From NCBI GenBank assembly GCA_001724175.1, contig MEDT01000056.1, positions 1 through 35,295 on the forward strand: 35,295 nt of DNA. Reading direction: 5' to 3'. The position numbers and the translations under genes were made by a program. The stretch comes from Cytophagaceae bacterium SCN 52-12. GTDB lineage: Bacteria > Bacteroidota > Bacteroidia > Cytophagales > Spirosomataceae. The notes beneath the pieces are model-generated. The model ran no database searches, was not told the origin of the DNA, and worked only from the letters and a program-made list of their open reading frames with translations. Of this stretch, positions 15,767 to 23,643 are shown piece after piece; the first letter of the stretch is position 1; the number at the start of each line of letters is the position of its first letter.

Positions 15767-17245
15767 TCAGTTTAATTTTTTATTCAAAATCTGGTTTACA
15801 AGTTTAGGGTCTGCCGTACTTCCGGTCTTTTTCATTACTTCTCCTACAAAAAGTCCGAGCAATCCCTTCTTTCCTTTTTTAAAGGCTTCTACCTTATCGG
15901 GCATATTGCCCAATACTTCATCTATCAACGTTTCAAGTTCGCCTGTATTGCTGTTTTGAATCCAGTTATTTGACCGGGCGAGGTCACTGGGATGCTGACC
16001 CGGATTTTCAAGCAGGGCCGGGAAGAGCTTCTGGGAAGCGATCGTGTGATTGATCAGCCCGCTTTCGATGAGCTCTACAACCTGCGCCACCGTTTCGGCA
16101 GTGACCGGGAAACGGGAGATGGTCGTTCCGGAATCGTTCAGATATGAGCGAACAGGGCCCATCATCCAGTTGGAGGCAGTCTTGAAGTAAGCGGTATGGG
16201 CGCAGATGGATTCAAAATAGGCCGCCTGTTCCTTCTCGTCGCTGAGCACGGCAGCGTCATAGTCGGGCAGGCCGTACCGGCTTACCAGCTTCTCTTTTAC
16301 TTCCCAGGGCAGCGCGGGCATTTTCTCCCGGATTTCGTTCAGCCATTCTTCCGAAATAATGACCGGGCTGAGATCGGGATCAGGAAAATACCGGTAGTCG
16401 TTCAGTGTTTCCTTCAGCCGCATGCCGTAGGTCCTTTCCTTGTCAACATCATACATGCGGGTTTCCTGGATAATGGCTTCTCCCCGGTCGAGCAACTCCG
16501 CCTGCCGGGCCTGCTCGTACTCGATGGCCCGCATAATATTACGGATCGAGTTCATATTCTTTATCTCCACCTTTGTGCCGTAAGCCTGTTGGCCTACAGG
16601 TCTTAACGAAATGTTGACGTCGGCCCGCAGCGAGCCTTCCTCCATGTTCCCGTCGCTGATCTCCAGGTAACGCACGATGCGCCTGATTTCGGTCAGGTAG
16701 GCGCCGGTTTCTTCGGCCGAGCGAAGATCCGGTTCTGAAACAATTTCAATAAGGGGAGTACCGGCCCGGTTGTAATCGAGCAGGGTGTCGGTATGGCTGC
16801 CGTCGTGCACCGACTTCCCGGCGTCTTCCTCCAGGTGGGCATGATGAAGCCTGACGACTTTTTCTTCCCCGCCCCGGGGCGCAATCCTGACACCGCCTCC
16901 GACGCATACGGGGGCCTTATCCTGGGTGATCTGGTAACCCTTCGGAAGATCGGGATAAAAGTAGTTTTTCCGGTCGAAAACAGTTTTCCGGCTGATAGAG
17001 CTTCCGCAGGCAAGTCCAAACCTGATACCGAGCTCGACAGCCTTCCTGTTGAGTTTGGGAAGGGTGCCCGGCAGCGCCAGGGTAAGCTTACCGATATTCG
17101 TGTTGGGTTCCGAACCGAAAAGATTGTAATCCGAAGCAAAAATTTTTGATTCGGTAAGCAGCTGGCAATGCACTTCCAGGCCTATCACTGTTTCGTATCT
17201 TTCGGATACGTCTGCAGGTCGTTTCTGAGGATCGTTTGTAAGCAT
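15767..17245 (-). CDS. gatB: Aspartyl/glutamyl-tRNA(Asn/Gln) amidotransferase subunit B
   Basis: 492-aa subunit of GatCAB, which converts Glu-tRNA(Gln) or Asp-tRNA(Asn) into the amidated forms. It begins with the family signature ETVIGLEVHCQLLTESKIFA. The GatB/GatE core follows with FDRKNYFYPDLPKGYQITQ, the NRAGTPLIEIVSEPD segment and SLRADVNISLRP. The helical and YqeY-like tRNA-binding tail runs to LVNQILNKKLN. Length is standard. It is divergent from gatC and co-directional with the TlpA-like gene. gatA is not in the window, although the three are often clustered in other bacteria. Confidence 0.97.
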   Translation of the reverse strand: MLTNDPQKRPADVSERYETVIGLEVHCQLLTESKIFASDYNLFGSEPNTNIGKLTLALPGTLPKLNRKAVELGIRFGLACGSSISRKTVFDRKNYFYPDLPKGYQITQDKAPVCVGGGVRIAPRGGEEKVVRLHHAHLEEDAGKSVHDGSHTDTLLDYNRAGTPLIEIVSEPDLRSAEETGAYLTEIRRIVRYLEISDGNMEEGSLRADVNISLRPVGQQAYGTKVEIKNMNSIRNIMRAIEYEQARQAELLDRGEAIIQETRMYDVDKERTYGMRLKETLNDYRYFPDPDLSPVIISEEWLNEIREKMPALPWEVKEKLVSRYGLPDYDAAVLSDEKEQAAYFESICAHTAYFKTASNWMMGPVRSYLNDSGTTISRFPVTAETVAQVVELIESGLINHTIASQKLFPALLENPGQHPSDLARSNNWIQNSNTGELETLIDEVLGNMPDKVEAFKKGKKGLLGLFVGEVMKKTGSTADPKLVNQILNKKLN

Positions 17246-17347
17246 ATCTGCTTCAAAAATACAACAAAAACCCGTTAGGGAGGTAACTGAGTCAAAAAAG
17301 ACAGAACCTTGATTACCTGCAACGCTATCAGCCTGACTTCCGGTTCA

Positions 17348-17392
17348 GGAAGTTAAACTTCCCGATTTGGAAGTTTAACTTCCTAAACTTCC
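17348..17392. promoter_or_regulatory. Two palindromes plus half-site in the gatC promoter
   Basis: GGAAGTTAAACTTCC (17348-17362) and GGAAGTTTAACTTCC (17369-17383) are palindromic around a central base, with centres 21 bp apart. A third half-site AACTTCC is at 17386-17392. They overlap the proposed -33 and reach the -7 element of gatC, so they could be operators. Alternatively they belong to the heptad-unit repeats, since the AACTTCC copies at 17356 and 17377 are 21 bp (3 x 7) apart. Confidence 0.55.
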
Positions 17393-17400
17393 TAAATTTG
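17366..17400 (+). promoter_or_regulatory. gatC promoter
   Basis: TTTG (17366-17369) and TAAATTTG (17393-17400) are separated by 23 nt and match the Bacteroidota -33 and -7 (TAnnTTTG) elements. Transcription would start near 17407, leaving a leader of about 38 nt before the GTG start. Confidence 0.6.
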
Positions 17401-17444
17401 CAATTCAGTCAGGACAGTTTCATTCAATAACCTTCTTTAATATA

Positions 17445-17732
17445 GTGGAAATAACGCCCGAAATGCTACATAAGATCGCGCATCTTGCCCGCCTGGAAAT
17501 CAAGCCGGAGGAGGAGGCAGAGCTCACCCGGGGCCTGGGGGAAGTCCTGAACTGGATGGAAGAGCTGACCGGGGTAGATACGGAAGGGGTCGAGCCTCTT
17601 ACCCATATCACGGGTGAAACGAATGTATGGCGTGGAGACATCCCGAAAAACGACCTCACGCGCGAGGAAGCACTGGAGCTGGCTCCGCAACGGACAGATT
17701 TATATGTAAAGGTGCCGAAAGTGATCGAATAA
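17445..17732 (+). CDS. gatC: Aspartyl/glutamyl-tRNA(Asn/Gln) amidotransferase subunit C
   Basis: 95-aa small subunit that stabilises the GatA-GatB interface of the tRNA-dependent amidotransferase. It has the typical start with HKIAHLARLEIKPEEE, the middle helix LGEVLNWMEELTGVDTEGVE, the PLTHITGETNVWRGD stretch, and the closing APQRTDLYVKVPKVIE. The start is GTG at 17445 (valine codon read as Met); the next ATG (17463) would cut the first conserved residues. It is transcribed divergently from gatB. Confidence 0.95.
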   Translation: MEITPEMLHKIAHLARLEIKPEEEAELTRGLGEVLNWMEELTGVDTEGVEPLTHITGETNVWRGDIPKNDLTREEALELAPQRTDLYVKVPKVIE

Positions 17733-17752
17733 CCGACCCTTTATCGTTCCCT

Positions 17753-17793
17753 GCTAACACCTCAAGCCTGACACCCTATAGCTAACACCTCCT
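17753..17793. repeat. Heptad-phased direct repeat tract H
   Basis: GCTAACACCTC occurs at 17753-17763 and 17781-17791, and a variant CTGACACC lies exactly halfway (17768). The spacing is 14 and 14 bp, i.e. multiples of 7. Only one arm is visible. It lies between the convergent gatC and TauE-type genes and ends at the latter's stop codon. Confidence 0.6.
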
Positions 17794-18558
17794 TTAATAC
17801 AGCAGCATCAGCGTCGCTACTACGGTCAGCACAATCATAACCTGCCGGAATTGCTTCTCCGGGATTATCCTGACCAGCTTTATGCCTACGACTGCCCCTA
17901 TTGCCAGGAAAGGGATGGTAGAGAGGCCCAGCAGCAGAGTGGGGATATCCAGGTTGTCCCACACCCATATCTGGAGCGGCATTTTCAGCATATTGACGAT
18001 CATTACAAACCATGCGCCTGTGCTCACGAACGCGATTTTCGGCAGACGCATGGAAAGCAGGTATACGGTCACGATCGGTCCGGCGGCATTTCCGATCATG
18101 GTAGAAAAACCCACCATCAACCCAAAGAACGGTGCATAGAACTTCGAAGAAGTGACAGATTCTATATTGGTTTTTCTTTCCGACCAGAACAGCACGACGA
18201 GGCCCAGGAAAATGCAGACCGCCATCAGGATACGAAATCCTGAAGAGGGAATGTGGTTGCCTACAATGAGCGCAAGCCCGAGCCCTGCCACGGTCCACGG
18301 CAGCAGGCTGACGATGTTCCCGATCCTGAATTCCCTGCGGTAATAGACCACGGCCATCAGGTCGGCCAGGCAAAGGATGGGAAGAAGCACGCCCGTCGAG
18401 GTTTTTGCTCCGCACAGAAATGCAAGAATAGGCACCGACAAGGTACCGATACCCTGTATCCCCGTTTTGGACATCCCTATCAGGACGGCGCAGGCATAAA
18501 ACAGGATATATTCCGTCTGGCCGTTGAGGAGGCCTTTCATGGTTTCGAGATGTTCCAA
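17794..18558 (-). CDS. TauE/SafE-family permease
   Basis: 254-aa inner-membrane protein of the TauE/SafE (DUF81) family, thought to export sulfite or organosulfur anions. About eight hydrophobic segments are present. The first repeat has the family's GIQGIGTLSVPILAFLCG glycine/proline-rich segment; the second repeat has FSTMIGNAAGPIVTVYLLSM. The short basic link KLVRIIPEKQFRQ precedes the last helix. The substrate cannot be deduced. The gene follows the TPR gene on the same strand with tract C between them. Confidence 0.9.
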   Translation of the reverse strand: MEHLETMKGLLNGQTEYILFYACAVLIGMSKTGIQGIGTLSVPILAFLCGAKTSTGVLLPILCLADLMAVVYYRREFRIGNIVSLLPWTVAGLGLALIVGNHIPSSGFRILMAVCIFLGLVVLFWSERKTNIESVTSSKFYAPFFGLMVGFSTMIGNAAGPIVTVYLLSMRLPKIAFVSTGAWFVMIVNMLKMPLQIWVWDNLDIPTLLLGLSTIPFLAIGAVVGIKLVRIIPEKQFRQVMIVLTVVATLMLLY

Positions 18559-18582
18559 AGAGAGATTACGGTTTAGGTGTAA

Positions 18583-18650
18583 GTCAGCTATCAGCTTTCA
18601 GAAATCAGATGTCAGCCCGCTGATAGCCGGTAGCTGACGGCCGATAGCTA
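18583..18650. repeat. Heptad-unit inverted repeat tract C
   Basis: The left arm (18583-18616) is five 7-bp steps on TCAG (TCAGCTA, TCAGCTT, TCAGAAA, TCAGATG). The right arm (18619-18650) has steps GCTGATA, GCCGGTA, GCTGACG, GCCGATA. The arms are roughly two-thirds complementary, with only 2 nt between them. It lies between the TPR gene and the TauE-type gene, both minus strand. Confidence 0.82.
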
Positions 18651-18651
18651 T

Positions 18652-18984
18652 TTACCAGTCTTCCAGCTCGTCGCGGAGCATCCTTTCGGCGCGGCGGAGC
18701 TCGTCCAGGGTTTTGGCCTGACCCAATGCATCTGCCAGCGCCTGTCCCATTTGGTATGTTCCCAGCGCTTTTTCAGGCTGACCAAGGTCTGCGTACAGCT
18801 TGCCGGACTGGTAATAGGCCGGCAGGTAGTTAGGGTGCCATTTCAGAAGCCCCTCCAGGTAGTAGAGCGCTTTCTGCGGATCGCTGCCCAGGTATTCCAT
18901 CGCAAGCGCATAGATGTTGAAAGGGTCGTTCGGGTCCTCGCGGTAGTATTCCAGGAGAAGCTCCAGTCGGTTGGGTGTCGGCAT
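18652..18984 (-). CDS. Small tetratricopeptide-repeat protein
   Basis: 110-aa cytosolic protein made almost entirely of helix pairs typical of TPR/Sel1-like repeats: DPFNIYALAMEYLGSDPQKA, YYLEGLLKWHPNYLPAYYQS and LYADLGQPEKALGTYQMG. The C-terminal helix is strongly charged (ELRRAERMLRDELEDW). TPR proteins mediate protein-protein contacts; the partner is unknown. It is divergent from etfB with about 90 bp between starts. Confidence 0.85.
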   Translation of the reverse strand: MPTPNRLELLLEYYREDPNDPFNIYALAMEYLGSDPQKALYYLEGLLKWHPNYLPAYYQSGKLYADLGQPEKALGTYQMGQALADALGQAKTLDELRRAERMLRDELEDW

Positions 18985-19000
18985 AAATAAATTGTTATGC

Positions 19001-19034
19001 TTGCATACTGTTAGTGTTTTTATCTTTATATTCG
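19001..19034 (+). promoter_or_regulatory. etfB promoter
   Basis: TTG at 19001-19003 is followed by two candidate -7 boxes: TATCTTTA (19021-19028, spacer 17) and TATATTCG (19027-19034, spacer 23). Each differs from TAnnTTTG by one base. The leader would be about 40 nt before the ATG at 19076. Confidence 0.5.
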
Positions 19035-19075
19035 CAATCTATAGTTCTGGATCTTTACAATCAAATAACAGGGAA

Positions 19076-19813
19076 ATGAAAATACTTGTTTGTATTACCA
19101 ACGTACCGGACACTACCGCGAGGATTTCGTTTACGGATGGGGATACCAAGCTCAATAAGGCCGGTGTACAGTACATAATAGGGCCTTACGATGACTATGC
19201 GCTGGCAAGAGGAGTAGAGCTGAAGGAGCAGTCCGGCGGAATGCTTACCGTTCTGAATGTCGGCCCGGCAGACAGTGAGCCGCAGATCCGCAAAGCCCTG
19301 GCAATAGGGGCTGACGACGCCATAAGGGTGGATGCGGAGCCGGTCGATTCGTTTTTCGTAGCGGAGCAGATCGCGCATGTAGCCCGTCAGAACGGTTATG
19401 ACCTTATATTGATGGGAAGGGAATCGATCGATTTTAACAGCGGTATCGTCCACGGGCTGGTAGGAGAGCTGCTGGGGATCCCGTCGTTTTCGCCTGTGAT
19501 GAAGCTCGATATCGAAGGCGGGAAAGCCAGGTTCGCCAGGGAGATAGACGGCGGGAAGGAATATCTAGAGGCGGATCTGCCGCTGATCCTGGGCTGCCAG
19601 GAGCCGATTGCCGAATGGAAAATTCCCAATATGAGAGGGATCATGACCGCTCGTACGAAGCCGCTCCAGGTAGTGGAACCTGTTCCGACGGAAGAGCTTA
19701 CCGTACTTCAGAAGTACGAGCTGCCGCCGGCCAAAGGCGCCTGCAGGATGATCCCGGCGGAAGAAGCCGAAACGCTGATCCGGCTGCTGAAAACAGAAGC
19801 GAAGGTTTTATAA
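19076..19813 (+). CDS. etfB: Electron transfer flavoprotein subunit beta
   Basis: 245-aa subunit of the ETF heterodimer, which passes electrons from acyl-CoA and other dehydrogenases to the quinone pool through ETF dehydrogenase. It starts with MKILVCITNVPDTTARISFT and contains IGPYDDYALARGVELKE, the ALAIGADDAIRVDAE segment, and DLILMGRESIDFNSG near the nucleotide-binding loop. The ATG at 19076 follows AGGGAA and matches family starts; an in-frame ATG at 18971 would add 35 unrelated residues and overlap the divergent TPR gene. It is followed by etfA after a repeat-containing spacer of about 145 bp. Confidence 0.95.
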   Translation: MKILVCITNVPDTTARISFTDGDTKLNKAGVQYIIGPYDDYALARGVELKEQSGGMLTVLNVGPADSEPQIRKALAIGADDAIRVDAEPVDSFFVAEQIAHVARQNGYDLILMGRESIDFNSGIVHGLVGELLGIPSFSPVMKLDIEGGKARFAREIDGGKEYLEADLPLILGCQEPIAEWKIPNMRGIMTARTKPLQVVEPVPTEELTVLQKYELPPAKGACRMIPAEEAETLIRLLKTEAKVL

Positions 19814-19829
19814 TCTGAAATAGCCATGT

Positions 19830-19933
19830 GCTATCAGAAATCAGCTATCGGCACATAAAGCGGTAGGCCGCCCGCCATCGATGAACCCTTCGACACGCTC
19901 GGGGACATGGGCTGACTGCTGAAGGCTGATAGC
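19830..19933. repeat. Heptad-unit inverted repeat tract D between etfB and etfA
   Basis: Left arm (19830-19852) with GCTATCA, GAAATCA, GCTATCG; right arm (19910-19933) with GCTGACT, GCTGAAG, GCTGATA. Arms match as reverse complements at about 17 of 23 positions. The 57-nt spacer includes CCTTCGACACGCTCGGGG, which resembles a phrase common in intergenic repeats of many bacteria. The tract sits inside what should be a single etfBA transcript. Confidence 0.8.
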
Positions 19934-19958
19934 TTTTTACAAAAAAATACATTTGATC

Positions 19959-20921
19959 ATGTCGGTATTAGTTTTTTTAGAAACAGATAAAGGGATTATT
20001 AAAAAGACCTCGCAGGAAGCCATTGCATACGGTGCCGCCGTAGCTTCCGCCACGGGAGGCACGGTAACTGCTCTGGCTTTGGGAGAGGGCGACGCTTCGG
20101 AGCTGGCCAAAGCAGGCCGTTTTGGTGCAGCTAAAGTATTGCACGCCGCCGATCCCAGGCTAAACCAGGAAAACAGCCTGGCCTATGCAAGCGCGCTGGT
20201 GCAGGCCGTAGGAGCGACGGGCAGCACAGTGGTGATCCTGGCCAAATCGGGTATAGGCGATGCGGTTGCGGCCCGGGCGGCAGCCCGGCTGAAGGCTGCT
20301 ATTGTGTCGGGAGCTACGGAGCTGCCTGATACCGCAGGCGGCTTCAGCGTCAAAAGGAGCATTTATACGGGGAAGGCGTTTGCGACCGTAGAAATGAAGG
20401 CGCCGGTGAAGATAATCGCCATCCGTAAAAATGCTGTCGATGTACAGGCGGAAGAAGGCTCAGCAGCGGTGGAAGTGTTCAACCCGGTGTTTGGCGACAA
20501 CGATTTCAAAGCCACGGTAACCGGAAGCGAAAAGGCAGGTACCCAATTATCCCTGACCGACGCCGATATAATCGTTTCGGGGGGCAGGGGAATGAAAGGA
20601 CCTGAAAACTGGCAGCCTCTCATAGATCTGGCGCAGGCGTTGGGCGCTGCTACGGGCTGCTCCAAGCCTGTTTCCGACCTTGACTGGAGGCCGCATCATG
20701 AGCATATAGGACAAACGGGTATTAAAGTCGCTCCGAACCTGTACATAGCCTGTGGTATTTCAGGGGCTATTCAGCACCTGGCCGGGGTGAACGGCTCGAA
20801 ATGTATCGTAGTGATCAACAAAGATCCCGAAGCGCCCTTTTTCAAAGCTGCGGATTACGGGATAGTCGGCGATGTGTTCGATGTGCTGCCCAGGCTGACA
20901 AAGGCAATAAAAGAAGGGTAG
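19959..20921 (+). CDS. etfA: Electron transfer flavoprotein subunit alpha
   Basis: 320-aa FAD-binding partner of EtfB. The N-terminal domain begins MSVLVFLETDKGIIKKTSQE. The C-terminal FAD domain has the standard pattern IIVSGGRGMKGPENWQPLID, then SKPVSDLDWRPHHEHIGQTG, YIACGISGAIQHLAG and INKDPEAPFFKAADYGIVGD, which together bind FAD. The ATG at 19959 is preferred; a TTG two codons upstream is possible. It ends 10 bp from the convergent nitrilase-like gene. Confidence 0.96.
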   Translation: MSVLVFLETDKGIIKKTSQEAIAYGAAVASATGGTVTALALGEGDASELAKAGRFGAAKVLHAADPRLNQENSLAYASALVQAVGATGSTVVILAKSGIGDAVAARAAARLKAAIVSGATELPDTAGGFSVKRSIYTGKAFATVEMKAPVKIIAIRKNAVDVQAEEGSAAVEVFNPVFGDNDFKATVTGSEKAGTQLSLTDADIIVSGGRGMKGPENWQPLIDLAQALGAATGCSKPVSDLDWRPHHEHIGQTGIKVAPNLYIACGISGAIQHLAGVNGSKCIVVINKDPEAPFFKAADYGIVGDVFDVLPRLTKAIKEG

Positions 20922-20931
20922 ATTTTTTATA

Positions 20932-21723
20932 CTATTCTATAATCCCGAAAGAATCCGCATCCAGGTGGGCCGGGAACCGCGTACGATAGTCTGAGAGCTC
21001 TTGCCTGGAAATGGTGACGATCGCTGTTTCGGGCGTGTTTTCCAACAGGAGTAATTCCAGGCCTGTAAAGTCAAAAACAGCGGAGCCGCCCTCGTGCGCA
21101 ACGCCTGAAGAGTCGCTGCCGGTACGGTTGACGCCCGCGGTATAGCTGAGGTTTTCTATAGCTCTTGCTTTAAGCAGCGTTTTCCAGGCGTCTGCGCGTG
21201 CTGCCGGCCAGTTGGCTACGTAGATCAGCAGGTCGTAAGGATCGGCGGTGAGGTTCCTGCTCCAGACAGGAAATCTCAGGTCATAGCAGATAAGCGGGCA
21301 TATCCGCCATCCTTTCCAGGTAAGCAGCAGCTTGCGGGTCCCGGCGGTATACACCTCGTGCTCTTTTCCCATACGAAAAAGGTGCCGCTTGTCGTAGTGT
21401 TCGTAGGTGCCGTCAGGAGATACGGCCATCAGGCGATTGTAATAGCTGTTTCCTTCGCGGGCTGCGAAGCTGCCGATCACCAGGGCGCCGGTAGCCAGCG
21501 CCATGTGTCTCATCCAGCGTGTGGTGACCAGGTTCAGCGGCTCGGATATTTTTTCGGGTCGCATGGAAAAACCCGTGGAGAACATCTCGGGAAGGATGAT
21601 AATATCTGCTTCGTTTTTCAGCCTGTCCAGCTTTTCTTCAAGCTCAGCCAGGTTAGCCGGAATATCTTCCCAGTAGATGTCGCTTTGCACCAGGGCTAAT
21701 TTCAGCAGATCCTGAGTTTCCAT
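20932..21723 (-). CDS. Nitrilase-superfamily amidase, omega-amidase (YafV/NIT2)-like
   Basis: 263-aa carbon-nitrogen hydrolase. The Glu-Lys-Cys triad is visible: Glu46 in LPEMFSTGF, Lys112 in YDKRHLFRMG and Cys146 in PLICYDLRFPVWSR. The KRHLF and GKEHEVYTAG segments are typical for the YafV/NIT2 branch, which hydrolyses alpha-ketoglutaramate or alpha-ketosuccinamate in metabolite repair. The substrate is inferred from branch resemblance. The gene begins 11 bp after the def stop, so the two are probably one operon. Confidence 0.9.
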   Translation of the reverse strand: METQDLLKLALVQSDIYWEDIPANLAELEEKLDRLKNEADIIILPEMFSTGFSMRPEKISEPLNLVTTRWMRHMALATGALVIGSFAAREGNSYYNRLMAVSPDGTYEHYDKRHLFRMGKEHEVYTAGTRKLLLTWKGWRICPLICYDLRFPVWSRNLTADPYDLLIYVANWPAARADAWKTLLKARAIENLSYTAGVNRTGSDSSGVAHEGGSAVFDFTGLELLLLENTPETAIVTISRQELSDYRTRFPAHLDADSFGIIE

Positions 21724-21734
21724 GCCGGGTGCGG

Positions 21735-22325
21735 TTATTTTTTATTATAGAACCTCATCCTGTAATCTGCATCCACGATTCCCTTTGAAATGTTGCTGAG
21801 CTTCTTCCTGATCATCTGTTTTTTCAGCGCAGGCAGGTAGTCTACAAAGAGCTTGCCTTCCAGGTGATCGTATTCGTGCTGGATGATACGCGCCGCAATC
21901 CCGGCAAACACCTCTTCGTGCACTTTCCAGTCGGTGTCCTGGTAGCGGATTTTGATCTCGGCCGGGCGGAAAACGTCTGCCCTGAGGCCGGGAATACTCA
22001 AACAGCCCTCTTCGAAGGCCCACGGATCGCCTGATTCCTCTATAATCTGCGGGTTTACAAAAACTTTCTTGAACCCGATCAGCTCCGGATTTTCCGGTTC
22101 TCCTTCGTTTTCTTCATCTTCGTCATCTGCCATCGGAGAGCCGTCGACTACGAAAATACGTATATCCAGGCCAACCTGCGGAGCGGCCAAACCTACTCCC
22201 GAAGCATTGTACATGGTTTCAAACATATTTTCGGCGATCGTCTTTATATCCACCTCGCCTTCAGCAACCGGACGGGTAACTTTTCTGAGGATAGGGTCGC
22301 CGTAAGCGATAATCGGGTAAATCAT
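21735..22325 (-). CDS. def: Peptide deformylase
   Basis: 196-aa metalloenzyme that removes the N-formyl group from nascent proteins. All three signature motifs are present: GVGLAAPQVG (43-52), EEGCLSIPG (105-113, metal ligand Cys108) and QHEYDHLEGKLF (149-160, ligands His150 and His154 with catalytic Glu151). Between motifs 1 and 2 is a loop of about 18 mostly acidic residues (about 66-83), seen in Bacteroidota relatives and absent from E. coli-type enzymes. It is first gene of the def-nitrilase unit and divergent from the DUF1080 lipoprotein gene. Confidence 0.97.
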   Translation of the reverse strand: MIYPIIAYGDPILRKVTRPVAEGEVDIKTIAENMFETMYNASGVGLAAPQVGLDIRIFVVDGSPMADDEDEENEGEPENPELIGFKKVFVNPQIIEESGDPWAFEEGCLSIPGLRADVFRPAEIKIRYQDTDWKVHEEVFAGIAARIIQHEYDHLEGKLFVDYLPALKKQMIRKKLSNISKGIVDADYRMRFYNKK

Positions 22326-22462
22326 TTTAACGTATTTTGTATAATGTCAGCCTGCAAATTTCGGGATAATGTTTGAAAAAGACAGCGGGGATTAAAATAA
22401 GTTCACGCATCCATATGGTATTTGAAGGTAAAAACAGAGTATAACAATAGATACAAAACAAA

Positions 22463-23116
22463 ATGCTTAAAAAAATGAGAAATTATTGCCTGAGCTCGAT
22501 CCTGATCCTGATTTGTCTGTTTTCCTGCGGGCCTGCCGATGCCCAGAAGGGATGGATTTCACTTTTTGACGGGAAATCGCTCGACGGCTGGAAAGTAGGG
22601 GAGAACGCTTCCACCTTTTCAGTAGAAGACGGGGCCATAAAGGTCGCCGGCCCTAAAGCGCACCTGTACTATATAGGAAGCGTAAGCAATCACGTATTCA
22701 GGAATTTTGAATTCAAGGCCAGGGTTAAAACCACGAAAGGATCGAATTCGGGCATTTACTTCCATACCCAGTACCAGGAAAAAGGCTGGCCCATTCACGG
22801 GTTCGAAGTTCAGATCAACAATACCCATGGCGACTATATCAAAACGGGGAGCCTTTACGAGGTGGTCGACGTCAGGGAGGTTTTTGTAAAAGACGATGAA
22901 TGGTTTACCGAGCACATTATCGTGAGAGGAAATCACGTCGTCATCAAGATCAATGACACAGTAGTCGTGGATTACACGCAGCCGGCTAATCCGCTGAGGG
23001 TAACCGAAGAAAGAAAAACGCGGGTGATCAACCCCGGGACCTTTGCCATACAGGGGCACGATCCGAAAAGCGTGGTCTACCTGAAAGATATCCAGGTGAA
23101 AATCCTGAAAGACTGA
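22463..23116 (+). CDS. DUF1080 (3-keto-disaccharide hydrolase-type) lipoprotein
   Basis: 217-aa exported protein. The N-terminus has a hydrophobic signal ending in LFSC, so Cys22 is a probable lipidation site. The rest is one DUF1080 beta-sandwich domain, starting WISLFDGKSLDGWKVGENAS, with the conserved SNSGIYFHTQY and GFEVQINNTHGD segments and a strand-rich end GTFAIQGHDPKSVVYLKDI. Members of this domain family cleave 3-keto-glucosides or bind carbohydrates at the cell surface. A second possible start is the ATG four codons on. It is single, with a perfect hairpin after the stop. Confidence 0.93.
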   Translation: MLKKMRNYCLSSILILICLFSCGPADAQKGWISLFDGKSLDGWKVGENASTFSVEDGAIKVAGPKAHLYYIGSVSNHVFRNFEFKARVKTTKGSNSGIYFHTQYQEKGWPIHGFEVQINNTHGDYIKTGSLYEVVDVREVFVKDDEWFTEHIIVRGNHVVIKINDTVVVDYTQPANPLRVTEERKTRVINPGTFAIQGHDPKSVVYLKDIQVKILKD

Positions 23117-23124
23117 GTTACCTA

Positions 23125-23168
23125 TCCATTGCACCCGGCCGGACGTGCGTCCGGCCGGGTGCAATGGA
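23125..23168. terminator. Perfect 20-bp hairpin between convergent genes
   Basis: TCCATTGCACCCGGCCGGAC (23125-23144) pairs without mismatch with 23149-23168 around a GTGC loop. It separates the DUF1080 gene (+) from the small hypothetical gene (-). No T-tract follows on either strand, so it may stop or protect transcripts by structure alone. Confidence 0.75.
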
Positions 23169-23178
23169 GCCCTCCTTC

Positions 23179-23583
23179 CTATTTATGCGGCCCGAAAGGT
23201 AATTTCGAGAATGTTTCGGCGGCCATTGCGTCCTTGTTAAATTTTCCCAGGCAGTTTTTTTGATACCCGCTTCCGAAATGAGGCGGCATAGCATCGAGCT
23301 CCGCAGGTGACGGTCCCCCGCTTTTAAAGAAATAGACGGTGGTCGTGCCATACTTGGTATAGGGCATCATCTGCCCGTAACGCTCCATTTCATTCCAGAG
23401 CGTATCCTCGACCGTCACCGCGTAGATACGCACGACAGGGCCTGTATTATTGGGATTCCGGTACATGGCGGTCTCTCTGAAGTTCCCGGCCAGGGTCTTC
23501 GTATTGGGCTGCGTTACCGAGTCGATGATAAAATACGCTGCCGCAGCGGCTAAGAGAATGAGCAGGATAGTCCTGGTACGCAT
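23179..23583 (-). CDS. Small membrane-anchored hypothetical protein
   Basis: 134-aa protein with an N-terminal hydrophobic segment (LLILLAAAAAYFIIDSV) serving as signal anchor or uncleaved signal. The remaining part is soluble, mixed, and contains GPVVRIYAVTVEDTLWNEME, KYGTTTVYFFKSGG and one Cys (in KNCLGKFNKD). I do not recognise a domain. The pattern suggests a conserved protein of this group of bacteria exposed outside the inner membrane. It lies downstream of tex on the same strand, with repeat tract E between. Confidence 0.75.
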   Translation of the reverse strand: MRTRTILLILLAAAAAYFIIDSVTQPNTKTLAGNFRETAMYRNPNNTGPVVRIYAVTVEDTLWNEMERYGQMMPYTKYGTTTVYFFKSGGPSPAELDAMPPHFGSGYQKNCLGKFNKDAMAAETFSKLPFGPHK

Positions 23584-23611
23584 GGTTATCTTGAATAAAT
23601 TTTACCCTTTC

Positions 23612-23643
23612 CGACCTCTGATTTCCGATAGCTGGCCGCCTGG
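23612..23643. repeat. Heptad-unit repeat tract E (single arm)
   Basis: Steps TCTGATT, TCCGATA, GCTGGCC and GCCTGGC follow each other at 7 bp and resemble the GCTGATA-type arms of tracts A, C and D. Only one arm is clear. It directly follows the tex stop codon in the direction of transcription. Confidence 0.55.

Noticed and set aside
18971..19075. In-frame upstream ATG giving a 35-residue extension of etfB
   Set aside because: It overlaps the divergent TPR gene and the likely promoter, and the extension does not match the ETF family.
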